A stretch of 64,000 nucleotides of DNA from Alteromonas abrolhosensis. Lineage in GTDB: Bacteria > Pseudomonadota > Gammaproteobacteria > Enterobacterales > Alteromonadaceae. Of the stretch, positions 19,183-28,672 are shown piece after piece; position 1 is the first letter of the stretch; each line of letters begins with the position of its first letter. The notes beneath the pieces are model-generated. The model did no database searches, was not told the DNA's origin, and was given only the letters and a program-made list of their open reading frames with translations. The translations under genes were made by a program, and so were the position numbers. Where the stretch lies: NCBI RefSeq assembly GCF_001953635.1, contig NZ_MEJH01000004.1, positions 124,001 to 188,000 on the forward strand, written 5' to 3'.

Positions 19183-19974
19183 TTAAAGAAGAAACTCGCG
19201 AACTAGCTTGCTACCAAAATACGCAAGAGACAATAAAGTCACGCCCAACACTGTCATTACAATGACCTGTCGTCCGCGCCACCCTCGAAGCTTTTGGCCT
19301 ATAAGAAGGATAAGAAATACCACAAGCGCTGCAGCGGAAAGCACTGTTTTGTGCGCATAGGTTTTATTAAACATATCCTCTAAAAAAACAAACCCGCTAA
19401 TAAGCGAAACTGTCAATAAACAAGTGCCCGCAAGTAATAGCTTAAATAAGATATTTTCTACCAGCATTAGAGGGGGCAGCGATGAGTGTAGTAACGCCGC
19501 GCCTTTTTGCTTTAACCGGTAGGTAATGTAGGACATTTGCAGCGCGTATAAGAATGCAATGACCAAAGTGCAGTAAGCAAACAACGACAAACTAATATGG
19601 ATAACCAAACCAGGCTGCAACTCTATGTGCATGATGTAGGACACGGGAATAAACTGCGATGCGAGCACCGTTAGGCTTGCAAAGCCAAATACAACAGGAA
19701 GTAAAATCAGGTTAGGAATGGCGCGGGCAAAAATAAGCATGGAAACGGTGATTATCCACGACACTAATGACAGCACATTGGTTACGCTCATGTCTTGCCC
19801 AGGCGCGACAATAATAACCTTAGTAAGAAAAGCGATATGTGCAATTGCCCCAAGACTAGCGATGGATAGCCCTAATCGCTTATTCGGGCCGTCTTGGTGT
19901 ACGAATTTGCCAATAAGTACTGCCGCAGCTAATGCGTAGAGTAAAGCAGCAGAAATGGCGAAAAGGGTGTTCAT
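19183..19974 (-). CDS. ypjD: CcsA/YpjD-like integral membrane protein
   Basis: A 263-residue protein with about eight hydrophobic segments, matching YpjD of the cytochrome c assembly (CcsA) superfamily. The family is related to haem-handling proteins, but E. coli YpjD (also called CorE) has been connected with CorA function rather than cytochrome c. The start has AGGA six bases upstream. It is divergent from ffh and 175 bp upstream of corB on the same strand, the same arrangement as in E. coli. Confidence 0.85.
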   Translation of the reverse strand: MNTLFAISAALLYALAAAVLIGKFVHQDGPNKRLGLSIASLGAIAHIAFLTKVIIVAPGQDMSVTNVLSLVSWIITVSMLIFARAIPNLILLPVVFGFASLTVLASQFIPVSYIMHIELQPGLVIHISLSLFAYCTLVIAFLYALQMSYITYRLKQKGAALLHSSLPPLMLVENILFKLLLAGTCLLTVSLISGFVFLEDMFNKTYAHKTVLSAAALVVFLILLIGQKLRGWRGRQVIVMTVLGVTLLSLAYFGSKLVREFLL

Positions 19975-20272
19975 GATGCGTCCTGTAATAGGTAGGTGAT
20001 GTCTTCACCGACTGAGTCGGTATTGATACTGCAACTTGCAAGTAAATTCAACCATCTCCTTGATTTTGTTTGTTTCACACCCACTTTTAGTGTGGGTATA
20101 GGTTCATGGACAGCCAATTATTACTCCATGTTGAATTCGAAATTTGTACATCAAAGTTCGACAGCCCTTAGCGCAAAAGTTTAAAAATTTAACCGCAATT
20201 GTGGGTACGTTACCGTTCGCTTTTACGTTACAATGCGGGCATTACGTCTGAAATAAAAAGAAGTTTCATACT

Positions 20273-21712
20273 ATGTTTGAGAATTTATCAGAACGCTTAG
20301 GCCAGACATTACGAAATGTCAGCGGTAAAGGGCGTCTTACTGAAGACAATATTAAAGAAACGCTACGCGAAGTGCGTATGGCGCTACTTGAAGCCGACGT
20401 TGCGCTACCCGTAGTAAAAGCGTTTGTTGCACAGGTAAAAGAACGTGCAGTTGGTACCGAAGTAACCAAAAGCCTCAAGCCTGGCCAAGTATTTATCAAA
20501 ATCGTTCAGTCTGAACTAGAGTCGGTGATGGGGGAGGCGAACGAAAAGCTTAACCTCGCAACTCAACCTCCAGCTGTTGTGCTTATGGCGGGCTTACAAG
20601 GTGCGGGTAAAACCACGTCTGTAGGCAAACTTGCCAAGTACTTAACCGAGCGCGAGAAAAAGAAAGTGATGGTAGTGAGTGCCGACGTATACCGTCCGGC
20701 CGCTATCAAGCAGCTTGAAACACTCGCCGGTGAAGTGAACGTAGCTTTCCATCCGTCTACGATTTTACAAAAGCCCATTGATATCGTTAACGACGCTATT
20801 GTTGAAGCGAAGAAAAATTTCTTCGATGTTCTACTAGTAGATACCGCGGGTCGTTTGCATGTCGACAACGACATGATGGACGAAATTAAAGAGCTTCACG
20901 CTGCAGTTAAGCCAATTGAAACTCTGTTCGTGGTTGATGCCATGACCGGTCAGGATGCTGCGAATACGGCAAAGGCGTTTAACGATGCACTGCCTTTAAC
21001 GGGTGTAATACTGACCAAAGCTGATGGTGATGCACGAGGTGGTGCTGCACTGTCGGTTCGTCACATCACGGGTAAACCTATCAAGTTTATCGGTATGGGC
21101 GAAAAAGTTGATGCACTTGAGCCTTTCCACCCTGAGCGTATTGCGTCTCGTATCTTGGGCATGGGCGACGTACTTAGCCTTATCGAAGAGGTTGAGCGTA
21201 AGGTTGATAAGTCGAAAGCGGAAAAGCTGGCCAAGAAGGTACAGAAAGGTAAAGGCTTCGACCTGCAAGACTTTAAAGATCAGCTAGAGCAAATGAAGAA
21301 CATGGGCGGCATGATGGGGATGCTTGATAAGCTGCCTGGCATGGGCGGTATGTCTGATAAAATCAAAGATCAGGCAAACGACAAGCAGTTCAACCAAATG
21401 GAAGCCATCATTAATTCAATGACACCGGCTGAACGTGCGCGCCCAGATATGATTAAAGGGTCGCGTAAGCGCCGTATTGCAGCAGGCTCAGGTACGCAAA
21501 TTCAAGACGTAAACCGTTTGCTTAAACAGTTTACGCAAATGCAGAAAATGATGAAAAAGATGTCTGGCGGCGGCATGAAGAAGATGATGCGCCAGATGAA
21601 AGGCATGATGCCTCCGGGTGGCGGTTTTGGAGGCCCTGGTGGTCCAGGCGGGCCAGGTGGATTCGGCGGTCCTGGCGGGTTTGGCGGAGGCGGTGGCTTC
21701 CCACCACGTTAA
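20273..21712 (+). CDS. ffh: Signal recognition particle protein Ffh
   Basis: The 479-residue SRP GTPase that binds signal sequences and 4.5S RNA and delivers ribosomes to FtsY. Domains: N (1-95), G with P-loop GLQGAGKTT (107-115), DTAGR and TKADGDARGG, and the methionine-rich M domain with the RNA-binding stretch SRKRRIAAGSGT. It is about 25 residues longer than E. coli Ffh (453) because of a C-terminal glycine- and proline-rich tail of about 35 residues built from GGPGG and FGG units. Divergent from ypjD; a terminator follows at 21742. Confidence 0.97.
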   Translation: MFENLSERLGQTLRNVSGKGRLTEDNIKETLREVRMALLEADVALPVVKAFVAQVKERAVGTEVTKSLKPGQVFIKIVQSELESVMGEANEKLNLATQPPAVVLMAGLQGAGKTTSVGKLAKYLTEREKKKVMVVSADVYRPAAIKQLETLAGEVNVAFHPSTILQKPIDIVNDAIVEAKKNFFDVLLVDTAGRLHVDNDMMDEIKELHAAVKPIETLFVVDAMTGQDAANTAKAFNDALPLTGVILTKADGDARGGAALSVRHITGKPIKFIGMGEKVDALEPFHPERIASRILGMGDVLSLIEEVERKVDKSKAEKLAKKVQKGKGFDLQDFKDQLEQMKNMGGMMGMLDKLPGMGGMSDKIKDQANDKQFNQMEAIINSMTPAERARPDMIKGSRKRRIAAGSGTQIQDVNRLLKQFTQMQKMMKKMSGGGMKKMMRQMKGMMPPGGGFGGPGGPGGPGGFGGPGGFGGGGGFPPR

Positions 21713-21741
21713 AAGGCTGTCGCATTACTTAGCAATGCTTA

Positions 21742-21777
21742 AAAACCTCAATCGCAGCAATGCATTGAGGTTTTTTT
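21742..21777 (+). terminator. Rho-independent terminator of ffh
   Basis: An 11-bp stem (AAAACCTCAAT / ATTGAGGTTTT) with an 11-base loop and a T run, 30 bp after the ffh stop codon. Confidence 0.88.
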
Positions 21778-21899
21778 ATTTTTTTGCATCCAGTATCACT
21801 CATCAATCGTTTGGCTTGTTGAACAGGACGTGAGCAGTACTTATCGCATCGCGCGTTTAAGTGACGTCTCTTCACGAATCAACAAGTACGGAGATGAGG

Positions 21900-23966
21900 A
21901 TGGAATTCAATAAAACATCACAGCAAAAATTAAAACTGTCACTGTTGGCGACGGCAATGGTTCTCGCGCTAAGTGCCTGCGACGGTGACGACGGAACAGA
22001 TGGTGTCGATGGGACTGATGGCGCGCCTGGCCAAGATGGTGCACCGGGTCAGGATGGAACCCCAGGCTTTGCGTCAGCGACTTTCTTGGTCGCAAACAAT
22101 GGCGATGACAACCGCAATACGGTTACCTCGATTGACCAAAACGCGAACGCCTTATCCACGGTAACCACAGGAGCCAATGAGGGTATTGTATTCACGCAAA
22201 GCGGAAGCTTGGTACAAGCTGGCGACAGTGATTTACCGTTATTAAGAACGCTTTGTAATTTTGAAGCTCAAACCGACTACATGATGAGTACAGGGCACGA
22301 GATAACGGGCGCAACTACGGAGCTTGTTAACCCGAAAGGTATTGCCTTTGCTGAAAATGCAGGCTTAGTTATGGTGGCAGACTTTAATGGTCAAAAGGTT
22401 AGCGTATTCGGTGGCCAAGCAGCAGGCAATGTTGCACCGATTGCAGAAATAATGACGTCAGCAAAACCGTGGGATTTGGCCTACGACGAACAAAGCGATA
22501 GGTTATTTGTTGCACTGACCGATGGGACACTTGCGGTTTACGATAATGTCGCTGGTTCTGATTTTTCGCCCACAGTTATGCGTTCAGTGGTGCCTTCAGA
22601 TGCAGACGGAAATCAAATATCGATTAATCTGCACGGTATTGTCTATGAGCCTATGTCCAATCGTATGGTGTTATCTGACGTAGGTGACGCTGCTACTGCT
22701 GATGATGGTCAAATTTTTGTTTTAGAAAATGTCTCTACGGCTGATGGGGCTGTGGTACCAAGCAGAGTGATTGGCGGCGCATCGACCCAGCTCGGTAATC
22801 CGGTAGACATTGTCTTAACCGGTTCTGATCTTCGTGTGGCGGAAAAATCCAATGACGCCATTTTGGTGTTCTCAAACATATTCAACGGTGCTAGTGGCGA
22901 CGTTGCACCAACGCTATCAACGCCTTCAGTAAAACCAGAGTCGTTGGCCGAGTTAACTCAACTGAACGAGATGAAAGACGCATCGGACGATGGCATAACA
23001 ACCATGCCTATTATGGGCCTTTCGGTATCAAGTAACCCTGCAAGCGAAGGTGCAACCACGGGGCAAGTAGCGCAATACAGCGCAGTACTTTCCAGTGAGC
23101 TAAGCACCTTTGACGCTGGTATGAGCATTGAGAGTGCCGCTTTCACCGCAAGTGGTGATGGTGTTATCACCTTTGATGATGTGGATAGCTCAACAGGTGG
23201 CTTACTAGTAATCAACCGCTTGAAAACTATGCGCAATGGAATGACGTACAGCGATAGCTACGACCACATGATTATGGGTAGCGATACCGGACTGATTGCA
23301 CCTAAAGGGTTAGACATTGCCTCAGAAGCAGGTGTGGTATTTGTGGCAGATGTCAACGAAGCTACTCCTGCCGTTCGCGTATTTTCGCCTTGTGCGTCAG
23401 GCAATGTTGCGCCTCTATTAACACTTGAAGCGGCCAACGGGGCGCGCCCTTGGGATGTGGATTACGACCCATCGACTGATAGCGCCTATCTGGCGTTAAC
23501 TAACGGTTCGGTTGCCGTGTTTGAAGAAGTGATGCGCAAAATGGAAAGCGGTGAAACCGTAATTACGGGTGAAGACAGGCTGATTGTTCCTGCAAGTGGT
23601 GGGACAGCATTTGCCGCGCCGACCAACATCCATGGCATAGACTATGATAGCCAAAGCGATAGCTTGGTCATTTCCGATGTAGGCAGCGCAGCGGATGCTA
23701 CTGACGGTAAATTGTACTTGATTCCTGGCGCAGGCAGTGCCGATGGCATAACTGATGTATCGGTTAATATTGCAGGACCGAACTCAATGTTGGGTAATCC
23801 GGTAGACTTGATGCTCAGCAATGGTCATGTATATGTTGCTGAAAAATCAAATGGCATGATCCTGCGCTTCGACAATATTCTAAATGCAACCTCGGGTGAT
23901 ATTACGCCCAGCTTTAGCATGATGTATCCCGCACCAGAGTCGGTAAATGTATTGTCAGTGAAGTAA
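21900..23966 (+). CDS. Lipoprotein with collagen-like spacer and duplicated beta-propeller
   Basis: A 688-residue lipoprotein. The lipobox LALSAC places the lipidated Cys at residue 27, followed by Asp. Residues 28-57 are a Gly-X-Y collagen-like run (repeats such as DGTDG and APGQDG). The rest is two related halves of about 210 residues, each with the same series: PKG[IL], PWD[LV].YD, HGI.Y, SDVG.A, LGNPVD, VAEKSN, FxNIxNxxSGD, PES. These look like NHL or lactonase-type propellers. No catalytic signature was recognised. The start at 21900 has GGAG six bases upstream; longer frames are possible. Asp after Cys would favour inner-membrane retention if the E. coli rule holds. Confidence 0.75.
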   Translation: MEFNKTSQQKLKLSLLATAMVLALSACDGDDGTDGVDGTDGAPGQDGAPGQDGTPGFASATFLVANNGDDNRNTVTSIDQNANALSTVTTGANEGIVFTQSGSLVQAGDSDLPLLRTLCNFEAQTDYMMSTGHEITGATTELVNPKGIAFAENAGLVMVADFNGQKVSVFGGQAAGNVAPIAEIMTSAKPWDLAYDEQSDRLFVALTDGTLAVYDNVAGSDFSPTVMRSVVPSDADGNQISINLHGIVYEPMSNRMVLSDVGDAATADDGQIFVLENVSTADGAVVPSRVIGGASTQLGNPVDIVLTGSDLRVAEKSNDAILVFSNIFNGASGDVAPTLSTPSVKPESLAELTQLNEMKDASDDGITTMPIMGLSVSSNPASEGATTGQVAQYSAVLSSELSTFDAGMSIESAAFTASGDGVITFDDVDSSTGGLLVINRLKTMRNGMTYSDSYDHMIMGSDTGLIAPKGLDIASEAGVVFVADVNEATPAVRVFSPCASGNVAPLLTLEAANGARPWDVDYDPSTDSAYLALTNGSVAVFEEVMRKMESGETVITGEDRLIVPASGGTAFAAPTNIHGIDYDSQSDSLVISDVGSAADATDGKLYLIPGAGSADGITDVSVNIAGPNSMLGNPVDLMLSNGHVYVAEKSNGMILRFDNILNATSGDITPSFSMMYPAPESVNVLSVK
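22329..23942 (+). repeat. Diverged tandem duplication inside the lipoprotein gene
   Basis: Two units (about 22329-22944 and 23298-23942) encode the same ordered motifs, separated by a unique linker of about 118 residues. They are alike at protein level and clearly diverged at DNA level, so the duplication is old. Confidence 0.75.
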
Positions 23967-24317
23967 AACAGCTGATAGACAGCCTTGTAGAAACAGTTCA
24001 TTCCATCGCTGTTCTATGAAAGCTCAATGCTTTCGCTAAAGCGGCACGTACCTAATCAGTACGTGCCGCTTTATATTTATGTGGCGTTATTTAGGTATCA
24101 AAAGCGTTGTTAATGAAACTTCTAAATAATAGTGCGCTTTATAACCAACAAGTCACCGCGCATCTGTGCAAATTCGTGAATTCATAATACACTGACGGGC
24201 TACATCGTGCGCATGTGCTCGCTTTCTTTCAGGTAGGCAACTTTTACCCTATCAAAGCAGGTACAGTTTTGTGCTGTGTGAGCGTTCACGCGGCAGAGTT
24301 ATTGATACAGGAACACT
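23967..24317. other. Intergenic region before the SMC-like operon
   Basis: 351 bp without a gene. It holds the long hairpin at 24038-24072 and then about 245 AT-rich bases that should contain the promoter of the SMC-like operon. No operator was recognised. Confidence 0.55.
24038..24072 (+). terminator. Terminator-like hairpin after the lipoprotein gene
   Basis: A perfect 14-bp stem (AAAGCGGCACGTAC / GTACGTGCCGCTTT) with a 7-base loop, 72 bp after the stop codon. The T run is short but AT-rich on both sides, so it may act in both directions. Confidence 0.75.
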
Positions 24318-27300
24318 ATGGCAGGCTTAAAACGTATTATTCTTATCGACACGCATTTACCAGGCGTAGTCGAACTAAAGCTTGATGGACACACCAATAT
24401 TTGTGGTACCAATGCGTCGGGTAAAACCACGCTTCAACGACTTATTCCCGTGTTTTACGGCGAGTACCCAAGTCGCGTGGTACCGGCAACCCGTGACAGC
24501 TTTGAACGCTGGTATTTGCCTCGTTTGTCTAGCTTTATTATCTATGAATACACGCGTGCTGAAGGTGACCTGTGCCAAGCAGTGTTAAGCTCAAGTGGTA
24601 CCGGCGTTAATTACCGTTTAATCGGCAAGCCATTTGAAATCAGTGACTACTTAATAGAGCAAAAAAACGGCAAACACGCCAGTGTAAGCAGCGCCGAGCT
24701 TGCACGTGCCATGAAGCGTAACAACATATTGGTTACGAGCTTACTTAATACGAAAGACTTCCGCGCAATCATCCAAAACGATCACGGTGTGCTTAACCAG
24801 AGTAACAATGCCCGTGAGTTATTAGGCTACGCTAAAATCTTTAGCCTTTGCGAACCGTCGAAACACATGCGCCACATTGAGAAGTTGGCTAAAGCGGTTC
24901 ACTCTAAAGAAGGCAAGATGGAAACTATCAAGGCCATGATTGCCGCCATTTTAGAAGAGGATGGCGTTACGCCACCTACTTCAGGCCTAAGCCGCCACCG
25001 CGTCGATGACTGGATTAAAGAATGTCATTTAATTAAACAATTCGACAAAATTCGCCCTGAGTTTTCTAAACTCGAACAAGCTGACATGGCGCTAACCACA
25101 ACAGAGCAAGTGCTTGCTAACCTTAAGCATAGCTTCGAGCTTGATAAGACCTACTTGGCTGCGCGCGTTGAAACAACAAAGAATGAACTGGATGAGAATA
25201 GCTTCCAGCGCAAACAAACGGACAGCGAGTGGGGTGATACCCGCGATCACCTAAATCAGGTTATCTCATCTGCTCGCGCCGATGTTGAGAAGTTCACCAG
25301 TGAACTTGATACGGTAGAGCGTGAATTCGATAAGTGGCAAGACCAAAATATTGAGCAGCTTAAAGAAGATGTGGCAAATTTGTCGCAGTGGCAAAATGAA
25401 AAGGCCATGGCCGATAGTCGCTATGTGCTGCTTACTGAAAAACACCAAGATATTGAGTCGGCCTACAACAAGCGCTTAGCTGAGCTAGGTGAAAAGCTGT
25501 CAATTACCCTGGAAGAAATGTCAGCTGCACGTCAAGAAGCTGCAGAGAATAAAGCTGAGCAGCAGCAGAGCGAGCGTGAAGCATTAAGTCGCATTCAGAG
25601 CGACTACAATAGCCAGCTAAGCGCGCTTCAGAACGATTACCAAAATAGTTTGAATGAGCTAAAAGTTGCTGAAGCTGAACTTAAAGCGTCACTTAGCAAT
25701 GCAGGTTACAACGAGTTTGAACAATCTCAGCTAGATATTCTTGATGCGGCCATCAAAGAAGCATCTATCAATGAAGATGCAGCGCGCGGTGAGCTGCGAC
25801 AAGCGCAACAGGCGCACAGTAAATCAGTTGAGTTTCGCAAAGGATGTTCAAATGCGTTAGATAAAGCGCGCAACGCCTTTCAACAAGAAGAAAAAGCGGT
25901 TAACAAAATTAATGCGCTTCTTTACCCTGGCGAAGGCTCGCTACTTGAGTTCTTGCGTGCCAACGTTGATGACTGGGAGTTGTCCTTAGGTAAAGTTATT
26001 CGACCTGAGCTACTAGAGCGCACTGATTTAGCACCTTTGATGGCAAAGGATGCACAAGGCGACAGCCATACCTTTATGGGTGTTAAGTTAGCACTTACTG
26101 AACTTGATACCCCAGATTACGCTTTTACCGAGCAAGCGCTTAAGCAGCAACTGCAAGAAGCTGAAATTCGTCAAGCCGCTGCCCTAGCCGCGCAAAACGA
26201 ATGTGAACAGCGCTTGGCGAAAGCGAACGAAGATGTGCGCAACGCCGAGCTTGTGGTTACCCAAAAAGACAACGCTGTTAAAAGTGCCGAAGCCAGCCGT
26301 AAACGCTCACAGCAAGACCGCGATACGGTACTTAGCGAATATCAGCAGGCGCTTTCTGCACGTAAGCAAAAAGCCAAAACTAAGCTTGAAGCGAATCAAC
26401 AGTCGCAAAAGCAAGCGAAGGCACAATTTGAGCTTAGTCGTGACGAAATCAAAGATCAGCAGCGCGAAGCGGAAACCGAACACAAATTCCATTGGCAGCA
26501 GCTTATCGCTGATAGTGAAGCACGTATATCTCAGCTTGATAGCGACATGCGTAAGGCGAAAGACAACGCTGCACAAGACCGCAAAGATATGCAGAGCTGG
26601 CTGGAAAGCGAATTAAGTAATCGCGGCGTGGATGTTGATGAAATAGGTCAGCTTAAAAAGCAAATCAATAAGCTTAAAGAAGACATTACTCGCACTGAAA
26701 CCCATCGTCATAAAGTGGCCGACTACGAACGTTGGTACACTAACGTGTTTACTAAGCAAAAAGTGGTATGGCAGGAAGGCTTGTCTAAGTCGCGTAAGTT
26801 ATTGGGCGAATCTGAGCGTAATTTAGCCAGTAAACAAGCAACCTATAAAGCTAACCGCGAACAGCTTCAAGAGCAGCACGGGCAGCTTGAAACTACGCTT
26901 AAAACTGCCAGTGAGCACCTGGAACAGGTTAAAACCTTAAGTAAATCTCTCGCCAAGCTTACGCTTCAAGCGGGTGATGAAACGGCTGAAATTAAGCATG
27001 ACGATGTAAGTATTGGTCAGCGTATCTCAGAAGTGCAAAGCCAGCTTCAAGAGCGTGAAAACTTACTAAGCGATATTCGCGCCTATGTAGAAAGATTCGA
27101 TCAGCTTATTGCCGCGCAAGCGGGCACAGGTTTGTCGGATACGTGGGAGCGCGCCCGTGAAGAGTGCGCAACGTTGAACGCCCACGGCGTGAAGAGCTTT
27201 GATCACCGCCGTATGGTGTCGCATTTAGCACAGCTTTTAAACGTGATCGTTCCGCAGAAGCTACAGGGCTTGCGTGAGCAAGGCCGTATCTTTGGTGCCG

Positions 27301-28040
27301 ATCTTTCGCAATACTACTTTGTACTTGCCGATATCGACAAACGCATTGTGTCGCAAAGCCGCCGTATTACCCAAGAGGTCGACGGCGACCTTTCTCTTGA
27401 TGGTGTATCAGACTCGGCTGTTAAAATTCGCTCACGTATTAGTGAACTTGAATTCTGGCCCGAACTTGAGCAATTCAGAAAACTCTATGAGCACTGGATG
27501 GAAGAGGGGGCCAACGAGTTACCAGAGGAAGAGTACGGTCAAAGTATGCGCCGGGTTCTTGATATTCTTGGCCGTGCAGCGCTTACGGGCGGCATTAGCA
27601 AGCTACTTGATATCGAGCTACACCTTCGTGAGGGTAAAAGTGACCTTGTCATTCGTACTGACCGCCAGCTTAACGAGTCATCAAGCCACGGTATGGCCTA
27701 CCTTATTCTGTGTAAATTCTTACTCGCTTTCACCCGTCTGCTGCGCGGCGATGCCGACGCCACAGTGCATTGGCCTATCGATGAACTCGGTACACTTCAC
27801 CAAAACAACGTGAAGAAAATCTTTGAAGCGTGTCAAAACAATAACATCAGCGTAGTTGGCGCATTCCCTAACCCAGAATCAGAAGTATTGACGCTTTTTG
27901 AAAACCGCTACTTAATAGATAAGGTAACCCGCCAACTGCAGGTGGTTCAGCCAAAAGCAAGCTCAATAGTGGCGCGTATTAAACTGAAAAAAGAAGCAGA
28001 AAAGAACAGTAAAGTAGCAGGTGAGGAGGCATCAGCATGA
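24318..28040 (+). CDS. SMC-like ATPase (MukB/MksB/JetC-like, DUF3584-type)
   Basis: A 1240-residue SMC-type protein. The N-terminal head has Walker A GTNASGKTT (30-38). Long heptad-rich coiled coils cover about 250-525 and 600-1000, interrupted by a globular hinge-like part (about 533-600, starting LLYPGEGSLLEFL). The C-terminal head has a signature-like motif (SSSHGMAYLI, about 1120) and Walker B (VHWPIDELGTL, about 1150). It is the first gene of a coupled three-gene operon with MukE-like and kleisin-like partners, ATGA overlaps joining them. Likely a condensin-type DNA-loop motor for chromosome organisation or plasmid defence. The SMC assignment is strong; the subfamily is inferred. Confidence 0.82.
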   Translation: MAGLKRIILIDTHLPGVVELKLDGHTNICGTNASGKTTLQRLIPVFYGEYPSRVVPATRDSFERWYLPRLSSFIIYEYTRAEGDLCQAVLSSSGTGVNYRLIGKPFEISDYLIEQKNGKHASVSSAELARAMKRNNILVTSLLNTKDFRAIIQNDHGVLNQSNNARELLGYAKIFSLCEPSKHMRHIEKLAKAVHSKEGKMETIKAMIAAILEEDGVTPPTSGLSRHRVDDWIKECHLIKQFDKIRPEFSKLEQADMALTTTEQVLANLKHSFELDKTYLAARVETTKNELDENSFQRKQTDSEWGDTRDHLNQVISSARADVEKFTSELDTVEREFDKWQDQNIEQLKEDVANLSQWQNEKAMADSRYVLLTEKHQDIESAYNKRLAELGEKLSITLEEMSAARQEAAENKAEQQQSEREALSRIQSDYNSQLSALQNDYQNSLNELKVAEAELKASLSNAGYNEFEQSQLDILDAAIKEASINEDAARGELRQAQQAHSKSVEFRKGCSNALDKARNAFQQEEKAVNKINALLYPGEGSLLEFLRANVDDWELSLGKVIRPELLERTDLAPLMAKDAQGDSHTFMGVKLALTELDTPDYAFTEQALKQQLQEAEIRQAAALAAQNECEQRLAKANEDVRNAELVVTQKDNAVKSAEASRKRSQQDRDTVLSEYQQALSARKQKAKTKLEANQQSQKQAKAQFELSRDEIKDQQREAETEHKFHWQQLIADSEARISQLDSDMRKAKDNAAQDRKDMQSWLESELSNRGVDVDEIGQLKKQINKLKEDITRTETHRHKVADYERWYTNVFTKQKVVWQEGLSKSRKLLGESERNLASKQATYKANREQLQEQHGQLETTLKTASEHLEQVKTLSKSLAKLTLQAGDETAEIKHDDVSIGQRISEVQSQLQERENLLSDIRAYVERFDQLIAAQAGTGLSDTWERAREECATLNAHGVKSFDHRRMVSHLAQLLNVIVPQKLQGLREQGRIFGADLSQYYFVLADIDKRIVSQSRRITQEVDGDLSLDGVSDSAVKIRSRISELEFWPELEQFRKLYEHWMEEGANELPEEEYGQSMRRVLDILGRAALTGGISKLLDIELHLREGKSDLVIRTDRQLNESSSHGMAYLILCKFLLAFTRLLRGDADATVHWPIDELGTLHQNNVKKIFEACQNNNISVVGAFPNPESEVLTLFENRYLIDKVTRQLQVVQPKASSIVARIKLKKEAEKNSKVAGEEASA

Positions 28041-28672
28041 TGACAGAACAAGGCCGTGTACTGAGTGCACTTTTACAAGGCGCGTTTATTTGTCAGGTGA
28101 CCGATGAAGAGGCATGGCGTTTTCTTAAATCAAGAGACAACGCTGCTCAGTTAGAACCTCATTTAGCGTTATTAAATCGTACATTATCGACCACCGCTGA
28201 GGGTGACGTATTCTTTGCCAGCTTCCTCACTATTGGTGAGAACGAGCGCAAAGTGCTTACACAGCAGTTCCAAGATACAGCATCTAACCTAGTGCCTCTG
28301 GTAGAGTGGTTGCTGCTAGTTCAGCAAGCCAATGAATCCGATATGCCCATTACCATGGGTAGCGCGATTCGATTAAACGAGCTGCAAACTACCATTGAAG
28401 ACACCCCCGCCTATGCTGAGCAGTTAGAGAAAATATCGCGCTATCGCATGTTTGGTTCTACCAGTGTGAATTTGGATGGTCAGCTAAAGCAGGTATTTAA
28501 ACGCTTAACTGAAATGGGTTATCTGATTAAGCCAAACCCAGATAAACAGATTTATTTGGGCACTGGCAAAATTGAACACCTTTACGAAATGCTACGTTTC
28601 ATTGATGAAACTGAAGCGCTGAGCTTATCTGAGCAGGCGGAGGCCGCTATTTCGCAAGGTAGCTTGATATGA
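28037..28672 (+). CDS. MukE/MksE/JetB-like winged-helix subunit
   Basis: A 211-residue protein coupled to the SMC-like gene (ATGA, with GAGGAGG upstream) and to the next gene (ATGA). The N-terminal part (LSALLQGAFICQVTDEEAWRFL ...) and C-terminal part (about 145-195, KQVFKRLTEMGYLIKPNPD) read as two winged-helix modules, the plan of MukE/MksE. In condensins of this kind the E subunit binds the kleisin and DNA. The assignment rests on size, predicted fold and position, not on a strong motif; an unrelated family is possible. Confidence 0.6.
   Translation: MMTEQGRVLSALLQGAFICQVTDEEAWRFLKSRDNAAQLEPHLALLNRTLSTTAEGDVFFASFLTIGENERKVLTQQFQDTASNLVPLVEWLLLVQQANESDMPITMGSAIRLNELQTTIEDTPAYAEQLEKISRYRMFGSTSVNLDGQLKQVFKRLTEMGYLIKPNPDKQIYLGTGKIEHLYEMLRFIDETEALSLSEQAEAAISQGSLI

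Noticed and set aside
26203-26616. 137-residue frame inside the SMC-like gene
   Set aside because: A shadow of the coiled-coil reading frame, rich in Lys and Ser by codon shift.
27274-27813. 179-residue frame inside the SMC-like gene
   Set aside because: Lies wholly within the C-terminal head coding region, whose motifs are conserved in the main frame.
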